Assembly: GCA_023403845.1 (NCBI GenBank)
Contig: JAEYDL010000037.1
Coordinates: forward strand, 1-7,178
Source: Pseudomonadota bacterium
GTDB lineage: Bacteria > Desulfobacterota > Desulfovibrionia > Desulfovibrionales > Desulfovibrionaceae
Length of the DNA stretch: 7,178 bases
Direction of reading: 5' to 3'
Notes under the pieces: model-generated
What the model was told of the DNA's origin: nothing
The model's database searches: none
What the model saw: the letters and a program-made list of their open reading frames with translations, nothing else
Part shown: positions 5,039-7,178 of the stretch, piece by piece
Layout of the letters: each line of letters begins with the position of its first letter
Numbering within the stretch: position 1 is the stretch's first letter
Program-made: the position numbers and the translations under genes

Positions 5039-6317
5039 GACAGGTATCCCCGCCACGCAGGCCCCCGGAGCCAAGTCCCCCGCGACACCCAAAACAGGCG
5101 AGACTCCAAACTCCGCAGTGTCGCCGACTATACCCGCACCCGCTGAGCAGCCCGCACCTCAGGTCATTCCCGATCTGGTTCTGACAGCACGCCCTGTGGT
5201 CACGACACTCGGCAAGATAAACTCCCTACTTTCCCCGGCCATGAAGGCGGTACTGACTGCCGTGCTGCTGCCCGCCCTGTTGTCCCTGCTGTACTTCGGC
5301 CTGTGGGCTTCACCCATGTACATCGCCGAAGCCCGTTTCGCCGTACGCGGGGCGGAAACCAGCGGAGGGGCCAGCGGCCTTGCCGCGTTGCTGCTGCCTT
5401 CCGGCGCGTCTGTGGGAACGGATGCGCATATCGTGGCCGAATACATTCAATCCCCGGACATCATGGAGGCTATTGACGGAGAAATGGGCATCTTCCGCCA
5501 TTTCTCCAGCCGCGAGTATGACCTGATCAGCCGTCTGGCCGCCGACGCCACGCGGGATGAACGCCTCTCCTATTGGCAATGGGCGGTGAAGCCCTCCTTT
5601 GACCCGGAAACCGGCATCATCGCTCTCTCAGTCAAAGCCTATGACCCGGCCACGGCCAAAAAACTGGCCGAGGCCGTGCTGGCCAGAAGTGAAGCCCTGG
5701 TCAATGCCATGAGTCGCCGGGCACAGGACGACGCCATCGCCTTGGCCATAAGCGAGGTAAAAACGGCGGAAGCCCGCGTAAGCAATGTGCAGGAGGCCAT
5801 ACGCGCCTTTCGGGATCGCAGCGGCATGCTGGACCCGGCCAGCACAGCGGGCGGGCTGCAAGGTATCGTCAGTCAACTGGAAGGCGAAGCCGTAAAAGTT
5901 CGTGCGGAAATCGCGGAAGCCTCCACCTACATGAGCAAGGACGCCCCGGCCCTGGTGGGCCTGCGCGCCCGCCTAGATGCGGTGGAAAAACAGCTTGTCT
6001 CGGAAAAGCTGCGTCTGGCTGGGGAAGCCCGGCCCGACAGCCTGAGTTCCTTTGCTGGAGAATATGAAGCGTTGCAGACGGAAAGCGAGTTCGCCCGGCA
6101 ACAGCTTGTTTCGGCCATGACCTCGCTGGAAACCGCCCGCGTGAAAGCGGAGGCCAAGTCCCGTTATGTGGTGGCCTTCCAGACTCCGGTTCTGCCGGAT
6201 GAATCCCTGTATCCCCGCCCCTTCCTGTTTACGGCCTATGTCCTTGTCGGTGCTCTGGTACTGGTGGGGCTTTGTTCCCTGATTATAGCCGCTGTGCGCG
6301 AGCACGCCGGATTCTGA
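5025..6317 (+). CDS. kpsE: Capsule export inner-membrane protein KpsE (PCP-type adaptor)
   Basis: A polysaccharide co-polymerase family protein that spans the periplasm from the inner membrane and links the KpsMT exporter with the outer-membrane protein KpsD. ATG 5025 is chosen because it has GGGGA at 5014-5018 and sits just inside the kpsT end; the frame stays open upstream to about 4899 only as a shadow of kpsT. This gives 430 residues, longer than many KpsE proteins, owing to a Pro/Ala/Thr-rich N-terminal tail of about 65 residues on the predicted cytoplasmic side. Membrane segments lie at about 75-95 and 400-424. Between them come the family motif YIAEARFAVRG (99-109), a long helical coiled-coil-like region (about 230-360) and TPVLPDESLYPRP (near 387-399), the typical motif before the second membrane segment. 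Seven bases separate it from kpsD. Confidence 0.92.
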   Translation: MPDIKTGIPATQAPGAKSPATPKTGETPNSAVSPTIPAPAEQPAPQVIPDLVLTARPVVTTLGKINSLLSPAMKAVLTAVLLPALLSLLYFGLWASPMYIAEARFAVRGAETSGGASGLAALLLPSGASVGTDAHIVAEYIQSPDIMEAIDGEMGIFRHFSSREYDLISRLAADATRDERLSYWQWAVKPSFDPETGIIALSVKAYDPATAKKLAEAVLARSEALVNAMSRRAQDDAIALAISEVKTAEARVSNVQEAIRAFRDRSGMLDPASTAGGLQGIVSQLEGEAVKVRAEIAEASTYMSKDAPALVGLRARLDAVEKQLVSEKLRLAGEARPDSLSSFAGEYEALQTESEFARQQLVSAMTSLETARVKAEAKSRYVVAFQTPVLPDESLYPRPFLFTAYVLVGALVLVGLCSLIIAAVREHAGF

Positions 6318-6324
6318 GACAGAT

Positions 6325-7178
6325 ATGAACAGTAGATTTCTTCTTTCCGCAGCATTGATTCTGGCAATGACAACTCCCGCTCTAGGAGCAGGTGCCACGG
6401 TACAGAATACATCTTCCTACGGCGGCAGCCTGGGCAAACCCGGCAACCCCAGCCCCGGCGGCAGCGGAGGCATTCAGGGCGCGCCTTCGACCCGTCCTCC
6501 GTCCTATCTGCCCGGCGGCTATCAACGGGAAGCCATCTTTCAGCAGGCCATGTACAGACAGGAATCCTCCCGGCAACTAGAGGAGCGCCAACGCCGGTCC
6601 ATGTCGGGCCTGCCCGCCTGGGCGCTGGAAAACTATCGCCCGGACATGACGCAGGGTCTGGAACCTTTCGGCGCGAATCTGTTCCGGGGCAATTTCGCCT
6701 CCACCTACGGCAGCGGCATGAACGACGATTATGTCATTCTGCCCGGCGACAGAATCACCGTGCGCGTCTGGGGCGCGAGAAGCTACGATGACGTGCTCTT
6801 TGTGGACCAGCAGGGCAACATCTTTCTGCCGGAAGTGGGGCCGGTGCGGGTGGCCGGACTGACCCAGTCCGCGCTTTCCGGCTCGGTACGGGCGAAACTG
6901 GCCTCGGTCTTTCCTGAAAACGTCAATATCTATGTGAACCTCCAAAGCGCCCAGCCCGTGGCCGTCTATGTGGCCGGAAACGTGCCCAATCCGGGACGTT
7001 ATGCGGGCGGCCCGCAGGACTCCGTCATGTCCTACCTTGACCGGGCCGGGGGCATCCTCCCGGAACAGGGCAGCTACCGGAACATCAAAATCCTGCGCGG
7101 CCAGCAGGTCATCGGACGGGTGGATCTCTACAACTACATGATGCACGGGGAGCTGCCGCATATCCGCCTCAAAGACGG
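6325..7178 (+). CDS. kpsD: Capsule polysaccharide export outer-membrane protein KpsD, N-terminal part
   Basis: The gene runs off the right edge, so only 284 residues are visible; KpsD proteins are usually about 550 or more. It starts at ATG 6325, seven bases after kpsE, with only a weak GAGA as ribosome binding site. A signal peptide (MNSRFLLSAALILAMTTPALGA) ends near residue 22 with no lipobox Cys, as in KpsD and unlike lipoprotein Wza. Next come a Gly/Pro/Ser-rich linker (about 28-65), a charged Gln/Arg/Glu-rich stretch (about 66-90), a polysaccharide export domain (about 136-200; YVILPGDRITVRVWGA and FVDQQGNIFLPEVGPVRVAGLT) and the first SLBB beta-grasp domain (from about 213; VYVAGNVPNPGRY and LDRAGGILPEQGSYRNIKI). 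The protein should carry the polymer from KpsE to the cell surface. Confidence 0.92.
   Translation, partial: MNSRFLLSAALILAMTTPALGAGATVQNTSSYGGSLGKPGNPSPGGSGGIQGAPSTRPPSYLPGGYQREAIFQQAMYRQESSRQLEERQRRSMSGLPAWALENYRPDMTQGLEPFGANLFRGNFASTYGSGMNDDYVILPGDRITVRVWGARSYDDVLFVDQQGNIFLPEVGPVRVAGLTQSALSGSVRAKLASVFPENVNIYVNLQSAQPVAVYVAGNVPNPGRYAGGPQDSVMSYLDRAGGILPEQGSYRNIKILRGQQVIGRVDLYNYMMHGELPHIRLKD

Noticed and set aside
6577..7161. Minus-strand 194-residue reading frame at the right edge.
   Set aside because: It is opposite the clear KpsD export and SLBB domains, so it is a shadow frame.

Overview
The window looks like an accessory region of a Gram-negative bacterium. It has the remnant or end of a mobile element on the left (1 to about 1800), an AT-rich intergenic region with repeats (about 1782-2260), and the first six genes of an ABC-transporter-dependent (group 2 type) capsule operon on the right (2261 to the window end). 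High-GC coding sequence, a kpsF-kpsM-kpsT-kpsE-kpsD set and a small lipoprotein inside the operon would fit a Desulfovibrionaceae-like host. That assignment is an impression from gene style and not a proven placement.

Left part, all on the plus strand: the 3' end of an unrecognised gene (to 337), a small AlpA-family DNA-binding protein (454-669) and a complete tyrosine recombinase (792-1781) with all catalytic residues. This is the usual regulator/excisionase plus integrase set of a prophage or integrative island. A perfect 12-bp inverted repeat (415-449) contains the ribosome binding site of the AlpA gene. A second hairpin (698-734) lies between the AlpA gene and the integrase gene.

Middle: 479 bp without a supportable gene. 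It has a run of A-tracts (1821-1858) and three copies of a 15-bp element made of GACAG, five bases and CTGTC. Copy 1 (1941-1955) is inverted relative to copies 2 (2106-2120) and 3 (2150-2164). Copies 1 and 2 form a perfect 18-bp inverted repeat around 144 bp. Because a recombinase gene lies on one side and a capsule operon on the other, this is a candidate invertible (phase-variable) capsule switch. A cluster of operators for an unknown regulator is the main alternative.

Right part: kpsF (arabinose-5-phosphate isomerase, supplying the Kdo precursor), an unknown lipoprotein, kpsM and kpsT (inner-membrane ABC exporter), kpsE (periplasm-spanning co-polymerase/adaptor) and kpsD (outer-membrane export protein, cut by the window end). 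The junctions are 4-bp overlaps, a 14-bp overlap and a 7-bp gap, so the genes are almost certainly one translationally coupled operon. Together they encode Kdo supply and the export machine from cytoplasm to cell surface. Glycosyltransferases and the KpsC/KpsS Kdo-linker enzymes are not in view and may lie downstream. No tRNA, rRNA or CRISPR array was seen.
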